NCBI GenBank assembly: GCA_021802375.1
Contig: JAKAAL010000187.1
Span: 1-7,385 of the forward strand
DNA from: Bacillota bacterium
GTDB lineage: Bacteria > Bacillota_E > Sulfobacillia > Sulfobacillales > Sulfobacillaceae
Length of the DNA: 7,385 nucleotides
Direction of reading: 5' to 3'
Made by a program: the position numbers and the translations under genes
Notes under the pieces: generated by a model
The model's database searches: none
What the model was told of the DNA's origin: nothing
Seen by the model: the letters and a program-made list of their open reading frames with translations, nothing else
In this document: positions 1-5,624 of the stretch, piece after piece
Numbering within the stretch: the stretch's first letter is position 1
How the letters are laid out: every line of letters starts with the position of its first letter

Positions 1-312
1 GTAAAGAACAGCCCTGCCGTGGGGCGAGATGGCAAAACTAATGATGCGGATGAGCGCCATGGTGCTGATGGCAATGTAAAATTTCCCCCGAGGCGTTTGT
101 AGTTGATGGCCACCGCGAATCATAAGCCACGCAGCCAATATGGCATGAAGCCATATTCCTATGGCGGGCGCCCAGATATCGGAGACCATTTCACTAAAGC
201 CAAGGGCCAGCAGATATAGCCAGGGTTCCCATTTGTCCCAACCCGTTTTATTCCTGAGCGGAGACGCGTGGCCTTGACCGATGGTGTTGCTGGAAATATT
301 TGTCGAGATCAT
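1..312 (-). CDS. Membrane protein, N-terminal 104 residues (possible CPBP-family intramembrane protease), partial
   Basis: This reading frame is open from an ATG at 312 to the window edge; its C-terminus lies outside. The first ~30 residues are polar. Hydrophobic segments follow at about residues 31-68 and 82-104, including IGIWLHAILAAWLMIRGG and the stretch MALIRIISFAI. The pattern of a helix, a G-x-x-x-H-A-x-L segment and then an L-I-R-I-x-S segment resembles the N-terminal part of some CPBP (CAAX/bacteriocin-processing) membrane proteases, which cleave or process substrates within the membrane. That match is from memory, and the catalytic EExxxR and HxxxB motifs would be beyond the window. 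The ATG overlaps the stop codon of the upstream DUF1616-type gene (ATGA at 309-312), so the two genes are almost certainly one operon. The membrane location is well supported; the protease call is tentative. Confidence 0.6.
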   Translation of the reverse strand, partial: MISTNISSNTIGQGHASPLRNKTGWDKWEPWLYLLALGFSEMVSDIWAPAIGIWLHAILAAWLMIRGGHQLQTPRGKFYIAISTMALIRIISFAISPHGRAVLY

Positions 313-1172
313 GGCACGATCGTATAGCGAATCCAGAGTGTTCGCAAGGGTTTAGTTGACCTTTCTGGGAAAAGTAGGAAACGGGCCGTCTCAGCGCGAG
401 CTGGCCGATTGGCGGGTAAAGGCATTATGGTCTTCCAAGTGTGCTGTGCGGCCACATGGGCTTGGAGGGTTTGGGTAGGCGCGCCGTTAGCGACGAGCTC
501 GACCTTGTAACTTCCGCGATGGGAACTAGGATTTTGAATTTCCACGATGAGCGGGTATCGTTCTCCGATGCTGACCTGAAAGGGGTAGCCGCTGAGCCGC
601 TGATGGCGTCCCAGCACGGCGAAAGCAAGGTGCTGGGTTTTGAGATTAGGGGCCACGATCGCCCACGTGAGCACGCCTAGGCCAACCACCAGACTTCCTA
701 AATAAAGTGCGATCTTACCACTAGGATAGACGGGAGGTGGACTTTGGATGCCGCTGGCGCTTCGCCGTATAAGCCCTGAAATTCCCATCAGCAGGCAAAC
801 GAGACTCACGGCCAACACCAGATGGGGGGCATCCAAGCGGAGTTTGGCCAGACTTAAGAACAGAGCCAAAAGGGGAATCCAGACCACACTCAGGACCAAA
901 CTTAGTCCCGTTCGCTCGATCCCGTCTAAACTCTTGGGGCTCGGAAAGAGCACCAATGTTGACAGATACCCTGGCACAAATAGTCCGATAGCCAATCCTA
1001 AACCGAGTCTCACGGCGTTGCTTTGGTGGGGAAAGAAAAAAATACTGGCCGTAAGCGCAAAGACGAGTAAGAAGCTAATCCAAACATCGTATACCACGCT
1101 AAGTTTTAGAGGATGAACCGACGGTTCCCCTTGGGTGTCGGCCGGCATCAGTTCGGGGGGGATGGACACCAA
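309..1172 (-). CDS. DUF1616 domain-containing membrane protein
   Basis: The protein has 287 residues when started at the TTG at 1172. That start has AAAGGA 8 bases upstream; a longer frame to a TTG at 1232 has no such site, and its extra 20 residues are polar and uninformative. Predicted membrane helices lie at about residues 26-47, 53-77, 86-110, 114-135 and 154-174. They are followed by a soluble, probably beta-rich domain (180-287). Key DUF1616 features are the segment LGLAIGLFVPGYLSTLVLFP followed by LDGIER and a further hydrophobic helix pair, and a C-terminal domain with YPFQVSIGE and VEIQNPSSHRGSYKVELV, the usual 'extracytoplasmic Ig-like' ending. The family has no established biochemical role; it is common in archaea and some bacteria near cell-surface genes. 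The downstream gene overlaps by four bases, implying coupled translation and a joint role in the membrane. Family assignment is fairly sure; function is unknown. Confidence 0.8.
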   Translation of the reverse strand: MVSIPPELMPADTQGEPSVHPLKLSVVYDVWISFLLVFALTASIFFFPHQSNAVRLGLGLAIGLFVPGYLSTLVLFPSPKSLDGIERTGLSLVLSVVWIPLLALFLSLAKLRLDAPHLVLAVSLVCLLMGISGLIRRSASGIQSPPPVYPSGKIALYLGSLVVGLGVLTWAIVAPNLKTQHLAFAVLGRHQRLSGYPFQVSIGERYPLIVEIQNPSSHRGSYKVELVANGAPTQTLQAHVAAQHTWKTIMPLPANRPARAETARFLLFPERSTKPLRTLWIRYTIVP

Positions 1173-1180
1173 GCATCGGT

Positions 1181-1186
1181 TCCTTT
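1181..1186 (-). promoter_or_regulatory. Ribosome binding site deciding the DUF1616 gene start
   Basis: AAAGGA on the minus strand, 8 bases before the TTG at 1172 (11 before a GTG at 1169). The upstream TTG at 1232 lacks a comparable site, so this element supports the shorter protein. Confidence 0.6.
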
Positions 1187-1225
1187 CATGTGCCAGGGAT
1201 GAGCTGTCACGCAAAACCCAAATCC

Positions 1226-1247
1226 TTGGCAATTATTGCTATATAAT
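1226..1247 (+). promoter_or_regulatory. Possible promoter for the YdcF-like gene (consensus -10)
   Basis: A perfect TATAAT at 1242-1247 lies in an A+T-rich gap between divergent genes, with TGC at 1237-1239 just before an overlapping TATATA. There is no -35 box at the usual 16-18 base spacing; TTGGCA at 1226-1231 is only 10 bases away. A start of transcription about 7 bases downstream would fall on the ATG at 1253. The minus-strand promoter for the DUF1616 operon must lie in or near the same gap, but I see no clear boxes for it. Confidence 0.35.
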
Positions 1248-1252
1248 ATACC

Positions 1253-2080
1253 ATGATTCGCCATGGAGGGGGATGCAGTGGTAACAAGCTGGCTGGTTAT
1301 ACCCTGGATCGCGGTTTTGCGACGTGCCCTGTGCTAATCGACATTCTACGAGAGTTATTAGGATTTGTTTTGCCTCCAGCCAACTTTCTCGTTCTGGGTG
1401 TGCTGGTCGTTTGCTATGCTCTTCGGTATCGCCGGCGATGGCCGCTTGTTATAGGCCTCTTTCTTGCCTGGGTCATGATGACGCCATGGTTAGGAATGGT
1501 TATGGTGCACGGGCTGGAATATGCGATTTCGCGACCGAAGCATCTCAAGGGGGATGTTTTAGTGGTGCTGGGCGAAGGATCGGTGGCCAATACCCCGCAA
1601 AGTCGCGGCAGCGGATCGCTTTCCGGTTCTATGGCCAATGAGTTTCTTACCGCGGTTCGGCTTGAACGTATGACTCACCTGCCCATCCTCGTTTCCGGCG
1701 GCAAAGGTTCCTTTGGCGATGGCAACGAAGCATTGATTGGTCGAAGTGTGTTGCGCGGACTAGGCATCGACCACGTCTACGTGGACGCCAAAAGTCAGAC
1801 GACCTATCAAAATGCCGCGGACTCTGCCCGAATCTTGCGTGCCCATCACTGGCACCGACCTATTTTGGTGGTTTCGGCCTTTCATATGCTGCAGGCCTGG
1901 GAGGACTTTCTGTACGAGGGAATCCATGTCATTCCCTATCCTACCGGCTATCAAACCCCGAAGACGCTCCGGTGGTCCCCCGTCGATCTGCTACCATCCA
2001 CCTCGGGTCTGGACATGACCGCAGAAGCCCTTCAAGAATATTTGAGTATCGCCGTCTACCGCCTAGGCATCAAACGTTGA
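1253..2080 (+). CDS. YdcF/SanA/ElyC-like DUF218 membrane protein
   Basis: The protein has 275 residues from the ATG at 1253. Two membrane helices (about 34-58 and 64-90) are followed by a cytosolic or extracytoplasmic DUF218 domain (about 101-272). Family hallmarks are DVLVVLGEGS at 101-110 (first strand and glycine loop), PILVSGGKG at 144-152, the conserved TTYQNAADSARIL at 183-195, ILVVSAFHMLQA at 204-215, and a C-terminal EALQEYLSIAVYRLG. DUF218 proteins such as E. coli SanA and ElyC are linked to cell-envelope integrity or peptidoglycan precursor metabolism; YdcF binds SAM. The exact role here is unknown. The start is uncertain: no ribosome binding site precedes 1253, and residues 1-26 are not family-like. 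A GTG at 1331 would give a more typical N-terminus directly before the first helix, but also lacks a good ribosome binding site. The next gene converges, with 47 bases between the stops. Confidence 0.85.
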   Translation: MIRHGGGCSGNKLAGYTLDRGFATCPVLIDILRELLGFVLPPANFLVLGVLVVCYALRYRRRWPLVIGLFLAWVMMTPWLGMVMVHGLEYAISRPKHLKGDVLVVLGEGSVANTPQSRGSGSLSGSMANEFLTAVRLERMTHLPILVSGGKGSFGDGNEALIGRSVLRGLGIDHVYVDAKSQTTYQNAADSARILRAHHWHRPILVVSAFHMLQAWEDFLYEGIHVIPYPTGYQTPKTLRWSPVDLLPSTSGLDMTAEALQEYLSIAVYRLGIKR

Positions 2081-2127
2081 AGGCCATGCCAGGGCGCGGG
2101 GCCGTTGGCTGGAAAAGGTGCCTAACG

Positions 2128-3195
2128 TTAGCCTCCGGAGGAGTGGGGAACTCGGGCACGGAGAATTCGGCGAGCAATGGTGGATGTGCTTAAGCCAAAC
2201 TGTTCGCTGAGAGTCTGCAAGGTGAAGCCTTGCTGGCGCTTTTTCCACAGAAGCGCGTCGAGCTCGTTCAGATCATGCGTCGGCTTTTCCTGAGCGGTGA
2301 CAATAGAGGTTCCCGGTCTTGCACTGCTCAATCCCGCTTCGCTCCATGCGTCGGCCCAGGATCCGAACAGTTTGCGAATAGTGTGCGAAGAGGGTTTTTG
2401 GCCGCTGGCGTCCCAGTATTGTGCGGAGACGTACTCGCCATACTGACGAAATGCTTCAATGACGGTGTCTCGGGTGACGGTGGCCCGTGTTGCTGGATAG
2501 GATACTCCTGCTTCTGCCCACGCCCCTTTCCAGGAACCAAAGAGTTTGCGAATGGTGCGCGACGTGGGGCCCGTATGCAGACTATCCCATTGTCGTGCGG
2601 TGCAATACCTGCCGTACTCTTTAAATTTGTGAACAATCTGCTCTCGACTCCAATGAGTTTTAGCCGGTGTCGGAGTGATCCCGGCGGCTTTCCAAGCATT
2701 GCTCCAACTGCCAAAGTGGTTTCGGACGGTTTGAGCCACGGGCCGGTATCCCATTTGGTCCCAATGGGTTTCGCTGCAATAGCTGCCAACTTCCAAGAGG
2801 CGTGCTAAGATGCGCTCTTTCGGTGAGGCAGGAGGGGCCCACAGGCCAGCAGCCTCCCAAGCCTCTTGCCAAGTACCAAAGATCTTTCGAATGGAAGGGG
2901 CGCTAGGAATGCGATGATTAGTACTCCACGTCCGCTCGGATTCAAAATGTCCTACTGTTTTTAATGCCTCCACCACCAAATCACGCGTTACGATGCGGTC
3001 TTTAGGCGCCAATCGGTGAGGAACATCATAGCCCGCGGCTTGCCACGCGGCATGCCAGCTTCCAAAGAAATGAATAATGGTATAGAAATGCGGAGAGTGC
3101 CGATCTCGCATCCATTGGTACGAGGTGCAGTACCCATGTTCCTGATAGACCTTCTGTAATACGGCAATGATGGCTTCGCGGTTCCAACGGGTCAT
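2128..3195 (-). CDS. Tandem-repeat protein: five HNH_repeat-type (homing endonuclease-associated) modules plus C-terminal helix-turn-helix
   Basis: The protein has 355 residues from the ATG at 3195, chosen because AAAGGAG sits 8 bases upstream. A GTG at 3204 overlaps that site and is unlikely. Five diverged copies of a ~50-residue unit occupy about residues 4-55, 69-117, 124-172, 182-230 and 240-288. Each reads roughly: helix with T/S-R-E/D, a G-x-Y/F plus aromatic W segment, P-S-x-x-T-I-R-K, then the hallmark F-G-S-W-x-x-A-W-x-x-A-G. This matches the Pfam 'homing endonuclease associated repeat' (HNH_repeat), a small helical DNA-binding unit usually found beside HNH or LAGLIDADG nucleases. 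No nuclease motif is visible. Residues ~309-347 look like a resolvase/sigma-type helix-turn-helix (TLQTLSEQFGLSTSTIARRI). The likely role is sequence-specific DNA binding, as a transcription regulator or a remnant of a mobile nuclease; this is inference. It stands alone, with about 660 bases of gene-poor DNA upstream. Confidence 0.8.
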   Translation of the reverse strand: MTRWNREAIIAVLQKVYQEHGYCTSYQWMRDRHSPHFYTIIHFFGSWHAAWQAAGYDVPHRLAPKDRIVTRDLVVEALKTVGHFESERTWSTNHRIPSAPSIRKIFGTWQEAWEAAGLWAPPASPKERILARLLEVGSYCSETHWDQMGYRPVAQTVRNHFGSWSNAWKAAGITPTPAKTHWSREQIVHKFKEYGRYCTARQWDSLHTGPTSRTIRKLFGSWKGAWAEAGVSYPATRATVTRDTVIEAFRQYGEYVSAQYWDASGQKPSSHTIRKLFGSWADAWSEAGLSSARPGTSIVTAQEKPTHDLNELDALLWKKRQQGFTLQTLSEQFGLSTSTIARRILRARVPHSSGG

Positions 3196-3203
3196 CCGTC
3201 TCA

Positions 3204-3210
3204 CTCCTTT
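3204..3210 (-). promoter_or_regulatory. Ribosome binding site deciding the repeat-protein start
   Basis: AAAGGAG on the minus strand, 8 bases before the ATG at 3195. The in-frame GTG at 3204 uses the last G of this site and so cannot be served by it, which argues for the shorter protein. Confidence 0.75.
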
Positions 3211-3306
3211 GATGTTTCGCTCGCGGCGACCTCGGCATCATCAGATATCGCGGGGGTTGATTACCTGAAGATATGGTTTTTCGGAGAACCAGTGCGCGAA
3301 CTCCCG

Positions 3307-3330
3307 ACCACACAAATATGACTGTGTGGT
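3307..3330. repeat. Inverted repeat, 8-base perfect arms
   Basis: Arms ACCACACA (3307-3314) and TGTGTGGT (3323-3330) are separated by 8 bases. It lies 111 bases upstream of the repeat-protein ATG. No T-run follows on either strand, so an operator is more likely than a terminator. No binding protein can be named. Confidence 0.6.
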
Positions 3331-3356
3331 AACCATCCCACTTGGAACCGGCCAAA

Positions 3357-3379
3357 TATAGGGGGGATATCCCCCTATA
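3357..3379. repeat. 23-base palindrome, G-tract/C-tract operator-like
   Basis: Arms TATAGGGGG (3357-3365) and CCCCCTATA (3371-3379) flank the 5-base centre GATAT. A G-tract/C-tract dyad bordered by TATA resembles operators of the CsoR/RcnR/FrmR family of metal- or sulfur-sensing repressors. That likeness is by eye only, and no CsoR-type gene or metal-handling gene is in the window. It lacks a following T-run, so it is unlikely to be a terminator. Confidence 0.6.
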
Positions 3380-3858
3380 GGTTGCGTTCGAATATGTGCT
3401 GTCTCGCGTCCTCGCGGAAGATGTGCGAACGTTCCTAGGACATGCTTGCAGGGTTCAGCATATTTTGGGGCCGATAAAGAGGGAACTTGGCGTGGCGGAC
3501 GAATGATCTTGATCGTTGTTCATTGGTCGCTTGGGTTTTTAGCAATCTTTCACGATATGTTTTTTCGGTTTAGCTGGAACGTGTGGGGTAGCCCCCGGGT
3601 CTTTATATCGTCGACGTCGAGCGCCAAGGGGGATGTTAGCTGGAGGCTTTAGGTTTTAGTTCCCAAAGGTGAAAATTCCGACCTCGGCTGGAATCAGGCC
3701 AAGACCCCAACCGCCAAGGGAACGCTAGCCGAAGGGAACCCACAAAGTAGGCAAATGACCATCAATCCCCAGATGACAGGGCGCAACGGCGAAGTAGGGG
3801 GATGGCCCGCCTCGATTCGCGTACCAAGGTGTGGCACGTTACCCAAGGATTATATTCT

Positions 3859-3864
3859 AGGAGG
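3859..3864 (+). promoter_or_regulatory. Strong ribosome binding site of the Spo0E-like gene
   Basis: AGGAGG, 8 bases before a GTG start at 3873. It supports both the reality of this small gene and its non-ATG start. Confidence 0.75.
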
Positions 3865-3872
3865 AATTAGCA

Positions 3873-4106
3873 GTGACCCAAGGCCAAATCTCCGACGCCA
3901 TTTATCAACTACGGCACGAGTTACATCTTCTTGCGGAGATTCATGGATGCAATTTGACTCATCCAGAAGTCCTGCGCAAATCTAGACAGGTGGATCGATT
4001 GATTGTTCTTTGGCAGCGCTACCACCAACAGTTGCGATCGGATCCGCGTCCGGCTGCCGATCGAGGCCTCGATGCCATGGCCAAGGTAGCAGGTCTGTCT
4101 TTCTAG
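3873..4106 (+). CDS. Spo0E-like aspartyl-phosphate phosphatase
   Basis: The protein has 77 residues, the usual size for the family, starting at a GTG with a consensus ribosome binding site. The Spo0E signature is clear: an N-terminal helix I-x-x-L-R-H-E-L (about 9-17), a short loop N-L-T-H-P-E-V-L (27-34), and a second helix carrying S-R-Q-V-D-R-L-I-V-L (37-46). The conserved S-x-x-x-D motif (usually SQELD) is present as S37 and D41. Family members form a two-helix hairpin that removes phosphate from the response regulator Spo0A~P, restraining entry into sporulation. A basic, proline-containing tail (~51-77) extends past the core. The substitutions in the SQELD motif (RQV for QEL) are tolerated in the wider family, so activity is likely but not certain. 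It probably stands as its own transcription unit. Confidence 0.82.
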   Translation: MTQGQISDAIYQLRHELHLLAEIHGCNLTHPEVLRKSRQVDRLIVLWQRYHQQLRSDPRPAADRGLDAMAKVAGLSF

Positions 4107-4119
4107 GCAACGCAAGCGG

Positions 4120-4125
4120 TATAAT
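4120..4125 (+). promoter_or_regulatory. Possible -10 box for the small membrane protein gene
   Basis: A perfect TATAAT, 46 bases upstream of the ATG at 4172 and 13 bases after the Spo0E-like stop. No recognisable -35 lies 16-18 bases upstream, so this is weak evidence for a promoter independent of the preceding gene. Confidence 0.35.
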
Positions 4126-4171
4126 GGGGCCAAGCATATCCAGAGTAAGAAAATAAGAGGGCCCGTATGCG

Positions 4172-4495
4172 ATGCGTCTGGTTGGGTTTGTGGTAGGAAT
4201 GATGGGAGTTCTAGCGGCGGGCTTTGCCGCAGTGGTCATGACGATGGTTACCAGCGTGACCGGACATGCGCCGGTGACCCTGGTTATTAGCGTCTGGCTA
4301 TCCGTCGCATTGGCTGTAGCAGGAGTGATCTTTTCCTGGTGGCTCCCTAGAGTCGCAGCGATTAGTCTGGTTGTGGTGGCCTGGTGGATGGTCATCGCGC
4401 TTCGCTATGTGGCGATGCCAGCAGGCGTACTGCTGGCAATTTCTGCGGGTCTGGTCTGGTTTGAACATAGGCGTTCTTCCCGGGCGCAAACGTAA
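4172..4495 (+). CDS. Small four-helix membrane protein, unrecognised
   Basis: The protein has 107 residues and is almost wholly hydrophobic. Probable membrane helices are at about 3-26, 33-56, 60-80 and 81-97, and a short basic tail (FEHRRSSRAQT) is probably cytosolic. The start at 4172 has an AGAGGG site about 10 bases upstream. An ATG at 4167 is in another frame that stops at once. I recognise no family: there are no charged motifs in the helices, no cysteine pairs and no signal for a transporter class. It follows the Spo0E-like gene by 65 bases on the same strand and could be cotranscribed, though a TATAAT in the gap hints at its own promoter. That it is a real gene is likely from the strong, consistent membrane pattern and ribosome binding site. 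Confidence 0.65.
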   Translation: MRLVGFVVGMMGVLAAGFAAVVMTMVTSVTGHAPVTLVISVWLSVALAVAGVIFSWWLPRVAAISLVVVAWWMVIALRYVAMPAGVLLAISAGLVWFEHRRSSRAQT

Positions 4496-4564
4496 GCTAT
4501 ATCCTGGCCTTAGCCGCGCGGCCCACACGTTGTGGTTCCTGGATAGTTGTTGAGCCGTCGGTCG

Positions 4565-4942
4565 CTAACTCGTCTTGCTTTCGCCGTGGGCTTCCGCGGA
4601 TTCTAATATTTTCGGCCATAGTTGTGGATCTGCAGCAAGTAGGGCCTTAAACCGTTTAAGGTCGATATTGCAAAAGGCCTGAGGGCCAAAGTTGGCCAGC
4701 ATCCAACCGGCACATTCAATCCAGCCGTCCCGTTTCCATTGTTCTTTGTAGTGCGCGATTTCGGTGCTTACTTCTTCGTGTTCGGCAACTAAACTTTGCA
4801 GGTATTGAGACAGGGACATTTTGCGATCGCGCGCCTCTCCCTTGATGCGATCATGCACGTGCTGCGGCACCCGAGTTTGCAATACGGGGTTATCGTGCTC
4901 GTAGCGGAGTTTTCGTGGCTCCCGTTCCTTGGTCATCGACAT
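4565..4942 (-). CDS. Ribbon-helix-helix (CopG/Arc-like) DNA-binding protein
   Basis: The protein has 125 residues from the ATG at 4942, which has AGGAGGG just upstream; an ATG at 4936 is equally well placed. The ribbon-helix-helix fold is read at residues ~18-56. The beta strand PVLQTRVP (19-26) has alternating exposed residues expected to enter the major groove. Helix A is HVHDRIKGEARDR, the turn is K-M-S-L-S, and helix B is SQYLQSLVAEHEE. Such proteins dimerise and act as repressors, plasmid copy-number factors or antitoxins. The remaining ~70 residues (KEQWKRDGWIECAGWMLANF onward) form an acidic/aromatic helical tail with two cysteines that I do not recognise; it may be an effector- or partner-binding part. 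No toxin gene adjoins it. It is divergent from the 89-residue protein, so the DNA between (4943-5354) is the natural place for its operator. Confidence 0.75.
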   Translation of the reverse strand: MSMTKEREPRKLRYEHDNPVLQTRVPQHVHDRIKGEARDRKMSLSQYLQSLVAEHEEVSTEIAHYKEQWKRDGWIECAGWMLANFGPQAFCNIDLKRFKALLAADPQLWPKILESAEAHGESKTS

Positions 4943-4946
4943 CGTT

Positions 4947-4953
4947 CCCTCCT
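4947..4953 (-). promoter_or_regulatory. Ribosome binding site deciding the ribbon-helix-helix start
   Basis: AGGAGGG on the minus strand, 4 bases before the ATG at 4942 and 10 before the ATG at 4936. The open frame extends to 4993, but the extra residues are upstream of this site and so are probably not translated. Confidence 0.7.
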
Positions 4954-5042
4954 GCCAGCGCTGTTTAGCGGTCAAACCCCATGGCTGAAACAAGCGTATA
5001 TCAGGGAGGCGTGGATGGCAAGATGATCTAACCTAAACGCCG

Positions 5043-5069
5043 CTTGGGGCGGCCGTCAAAAGCCCCAAG
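5043..5069 (+). repeat. Hairpin, 8-base perfect arms (possible weak terminator)
   Basis: Arms CTTGGGGC (5043-5050) and GCCCCAAG (5062-5069) are separated by 11 bases. A five-T run follows at 5077-5081, but 7 bases after the stem, so it is a poor intrinsic terminator. No plus-strand gene lies close upstream. Confidence 0.5.
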
Positions 5070-5288
5070 GGTGGGATTTTTATGTCGTCAAACCACGAAC
5101 CCATTTAGACGCGTCGTTTCCCAACGCTTTCGAGCGGGCCAGCGAAGCGTCAGCGCCGACCGTGGCCCCTCTCCCTTCAACGCCTCTGCTGGGGTTATCG
5201 CCAGGTGATGACGGATCGAATCGCGCGGCATTGTCTTTGCGCTTGAGGCAGGAATTCACTTTGTTGGTGTCGAAAGAAGTCGCAACCA

Positions 5289-5322
5289 AGCGCTTCAAGC
5301 GCTGTTGCTACAGGTAGCAACA
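5289..5322 (+). repeat. Two back-to-back hairpins in the leader of the 89-residue protein
   Basis: First hairpin: AGCGCT (5289-5294) and AGCGCT (5298-5303), a self-complementary direct repeat with a 3-base loop. Second: TGTTGCTA (5303-5310) and TAGCAACA (5315-5322), loop CAGG. They share one base, so coaxial stacking is possible. No T-run follows. They end 17 bases before the AAAGGA ribosome binding site at 5340-5345. Confidence 0.6.
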
Positions 5323-5354
5323 AAGGACGAACAAGAAAGAAAGGAACCGTGGTG

Positions 5355-5624
5355 ATGGCAATGACGTCGAGAGAATTGGCGGAACGACTCGCGCGGGTCA
5401 TCGGACAATTGCCTGCTCAAGACTTGGTTGACTTGGCCCCAAAACTTGGCCAGCGCCCCTTAGATGCAACCCTGCCAGCGGTGCTCCGCTATCAGACATG
5501 GCAAGCCGTTGATGAGGCGCGAAGCAACCGAGAACAACTGTTGGCGCTGGCCAATCCCATTTTGGCGAGGGTCATCGGTTGGAACGGCGCCCCCTTGCTA
5601 ACGGTCGAAGACGTGAGTGCTTAG
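5355..5624 (+). CDS. Small hypothetical protein, 89 residues
   Basis: I do not recognise this protein. It starts most plausibly at the ATG at 5355, which lies 9 bases after AAAGGA (5340-5345); GTGs at 5349 and 5352 and an ATG at 5361 are in the same frame. It is predicted to be soluble and mostly helical. The amphipathic helix SRELAERLARVIGQL is followed by a D-L-V-D-L-A-P-K-L segment, a P-rich turn, the helix VLRYQTWQAVDEARSNREQLL, and a hydrophobic C-terminal part ending in an acidic tail. There are no cysteines or histidines, so metal binding is unlikely. Size and composition would fit an antitoxin, a small adaptor or a phage-type protein, but nothing specific supports any of these. It is divergent from the ribbon-helix-helix gene and convergent with the diguanylate cyclase gene. 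Confidence 0.6.
   Translation: MAMTSRELAERLARVIGQLPAQDLVDLAPKLGQRPLDATLPAVLRYQTWQAVDEARSNREQLLALANPILARVIGWNGAPLLTVEDVSA

Larger units (their letters stand above)
3211..3858. other. Gene-poor intergenic stretch with two inverted repeats
   Basis: I find no convincing gene between the repeat-protein gene and the Spo0E-like gene. Open frames here are short and lack ribosome binding sites. A 68-codon plus-strand frame (3446-3652) contains a hydrophobic run but no family signal. A second plus frame, open from 3381 to a stop at 3504-3506, has protein-like composition (for example EDVRTFLGHACRVQHILGPI) but no start codon near its beginning, so it could be a gene fragment. Two perfect inverted repeats lie at 3307-3330 and 3357-3379. 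The upstream promoter of the repeat-protein gene should be in the 3211-3300 part, but no good boxes are visible. Confidence 0.5.
4954..5338. other. Intergenic region with strong local secondary structure
   Basis: I see no supported gene in this stretch between divergent genes. All frames lack a ribosome binding site or family signal, including a plus-strand frame running from about 5070 to 5315. It contains three hairpin-forming elements (5043-5069, 5289-5303, 5303-5322), the last two just upstream of the 89-residue protein gene. It could be an untranslated leader, a small RNA, or the end of a lost insertion sequence. Confidence 0.45.

Noticed and set aside
2132..2141. CCTCCGGAGG palindrome between convergent stops as a terminator
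   Set aside because: Too short to leave a loop and without a T-run on either strand; partly explained by the coding end of the repeat protein region.
2230..2808. 192-codon plus-strand frame opposite the repeat-protein gene
   Set aside because: It mirrors the repeated coding sequence on the other strand and shows no protein family features; a shadow of the real gene.
3552..3611. ACGATAT/ATATCGT inverted repeat
   Set aside because: 7-base arms 46 bases apart in A+T-rich DNA are within chance expectation and border no gene.
3446..3652. 68-codon plus-strand frame with a hydrophobic run
   Set aside because: No ribosome binding site, no family likeness, and the end of the frame is low-information sequence; probably chance.
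5268..5274. TGTCGAA, a match to the Spo0A box, ahead of the 89-residue protein gene
   Set aside because: A 7-base word is expected about once in this length on both strands. Other copies (near 5788 and 7071) sit in non-promoter positions, so there is no enrichment to rely on.
5070..5315. Plus-strand frame of about 80 codons that could be the tail of a transposase
   Set aside because: It has no start, no zinc-ribbon or catalytic motif, and stops occur in all frames upstream. Insertion-sequence origin cannot be shown from the sequence alone.
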